Shown here: piece by piece, positions 63,446 through 64,000 of the stretch | How the letters are laid out: every line of letters starts with the position of its first letter | Numbering within the stretch: the first letter of the stretch is position 1 | From: Tateyamaria omphalii | Lineage (GTDB): Bacteria; Pseudomonadota; Alphaproteobacteria; Rhodobacterales; Rhodobacteraceae | Assembly: GCF_001969365.1 (NCBI RefSeq) | Contig: NZ_CP019313.1 | Coordinates: forward strand, 1 to 64,000 | Reading direction: 5' to 3' | Length of the DNA: 64,000 bases | Notes under the pieces: generated by a model | Told to the model about the DNA's origin: nothing | Seen by the model: only the letters and a program-made list of their open reading frames with translations | Databases searched by the model: none | Translations under genes and position numbers: made by a program

Positions 63446-63465
63446 ATATTTTTCTAGTTTCACGG

Positions 63466-63479
63466 CGTCCTCAAGGACG
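63466..63479 (+). terminator. Small hairpin after the two Cys-pair genes
   Basis: CGTCC-TCAA-GGACG (stem flanked by a further T-A pair) 20 bases past the stop. Weak, as no T-run follows. Confidence 0.3.
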
Positions 63480-63628
63480 TTCCCGAAGACATATATGTAG
63501 CAGCCATTCGCGGCGGTGCAGAACTCGGCCAAATGGGCTCAAACCGGACCCTCGCCCGCACCGCCAGACACAACCACTATCTTGCGTCTTGTGCCGAAAA
63601 ACACCGACACAACAACATGTTGAAAATA

Positions 63629-63694
63629 TCGGTACATCGGGAACAGAAAACTCGGTATAACGGGAACACATCAGATTCGGTACATCGGGAACAG
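63629..63694 (+). repeat. Iterons upstream of repA (replication origin candidate)
   Basis: Three direct repeats: TCGGTACATCGGGAACAG at 63629-63646, TCGGTATAACGGGAACAC at 63652-63669, and TCGGTACATCGGGAACAG again at 63677-63694. The first and third are identical over 18 bases; starts are 23 and 25 bases apart, close to two helical turns. The last ends two bases before the likely repA start codon, as in iteron-controlled plasmids where the initiator represses itself. A CAACATGTTG palindrome at 63613-63622 lies just upstream, in AT-rich DNA. Confidence 0.7.
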
Positions 63695-63696
63695 AC

Positions 63697-64000
63697 GTGA
63701 CAGACAAACAAGTGGACCTCTTCCTCGATCAGCTCGCCGACGCGCCTGTCAAGGACGAGCGTGCGCTGATGGAATTTCCGTTCTTCTCCCTCCAGAAACG
63801 CCCCCGCATGACGCCCTTCATCTTCGATGACGGCACCGTCAAGATCGAGATCCAGCCGGGCCACAAGGGCATCGCGACCATCTGGGACAAGGACATCCTG
63901 ATCTACCTCACCTCGCTGGTGAACGAACGCATCGAAAACGGCCGCTTCGACGCCGACGCCTCCAGCACCATCCAGGACCGCACGATCACCTTCTCGGCCT
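63697..64000 (+). CDS. repA: Plasmid replication initiator protein A (RPA family), N-terminal part
   Basis: The first 101 residues of an initiator that continues past the window. The GTG at 63697 gives VTDKQVDLFLDQLADAP, then ERALMEFPFFSLQKRPR with the conserved MEFPFFSL-type motif of replication initiator protein A, followed by IWDKDILIYLTSLVNERI. A start at an internal GTG (63712) is also possible. It would bind the iterons immediately upstream and open the origin. RPA-type initiators are used by many Rhodobacterales extrachromosomal replicons, which are often called DnaA-like, so this gene argues that the window belongs to such an element. Partition genes are not in view. Confidence 0.82.
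   Translation, partial: MTDKQVDLFLDQLADAPVKDERALMEFPFFSLQKRPRMTPFIFDDGTVKIEIQPGHKGIATIWDKDILIYLTSLVNERIENGRFDADASSTIQDRTITFSA

Noticed and set aside
63597..63707. CRISPR-like array from the repeats near 63.65 kb
   Set aside because: Only three short copies with 5-7 base spacers, located immediately before repA; typical iterons rather than CRISPR.
1..64000. tRNA, rRNA, IS elements or transposases
   Set aside because: No cloverleaf-like sequence, rRNA segment, transposase or flanking inverted repeats were recognised by eye; a dedicated search would be needed to exclude small RNAs.

Overview
The window looks like part of a high-GC alphaproteobacterial replicon, most likely from the Rhodobacterales (Roseobacter group). 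Three things point there: a complete beta-hydroxyaspartate cycle operon with its IclR regulator, DctPQM TRAP transport beside a GlcG-like protein, and an RPA-type plasmid replication initiator preceded by iterons at the right edge. The last item means the DNA is probably an extrachromosomal replicon (plasmid or chromid). The genus cannot be told from the sequence.

Carbon metabolism, 1-16.5 kb. The end of malonyl-CoA decarboxylase is followed by malonyl-CoA synthetase (malonate use). A GntR regulator and a large FAD/Fe-S 2-hydroxyacid dehydrogenase run leftward. Diverging from them are a glyoxylate-type aminotransferase, a TRAP transporter and a GlcG/HbpS-like protein. Then comes a leftward operon bhcA-bhcB-bhcC-bhcD-gap with divergent bhcR. 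Together these genes would import and oxidise a 2-hydroxy acid such as glycolate, assimilate glyoxylate to aspartate/oxaloacetate, and link it to triose phosphate.

Surface glycan island, 16.5-47.3 kb. It holds GT61 and GT2 glycosyltransferases, a methyltransferase, two GNATs, a tandem pair of glycosidase-like beta-propeller proteins, WbqC, two DegT-type aminotransferases, an FdtA-like ketoisomerase and an ABC exporter. A second block has an arylsulfotransferase-like protein, a membrane-anchored PAPS-type sulfotransferase, a DUF4185 protein, a DUF2723 membrane protein and an AsmA-like protein. The most striking block, 39.98-45.64 kb, is HAD-UbiA fusion, GtrA, DprE1-like, DprE2-like and a polytopic GT-C-like protein. 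This looks like a polyprenyl-phosphoryl-D-arabinose pathway of mycobacterial type. A convergent OpgG follows.

Secreted protease and V-ATPase, 48.5-62.3 kb. A serralysin-like M10/RTX protease and a YbaY/YscW-like periplasmic protein precede a remnant of an AraC regulator. A leftward operon then encodes a divergent carbamate-kinase-like protein and V-type ATPase subunits B, D, I, K, E, a DUF2764 protein and A. No F or C subunit is visible, as in the Chlamydia/Bacteroidetes-type V-ATPase.

Replication end, 62.9-64 kb. Two small Cys-pair proteins, three iterons and the start of repA. Three genes (GT61 at 30.3 kb, M10/RTX at 51.8 kb, DUF2764 at 56.1 kb) each need exactly one extra base in a GC-rich stretch to be intact, so sequencing or assembly indels are a real possibility. 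No rRNA, tRNA, CRISPR array, IS element or transposase was recognised.
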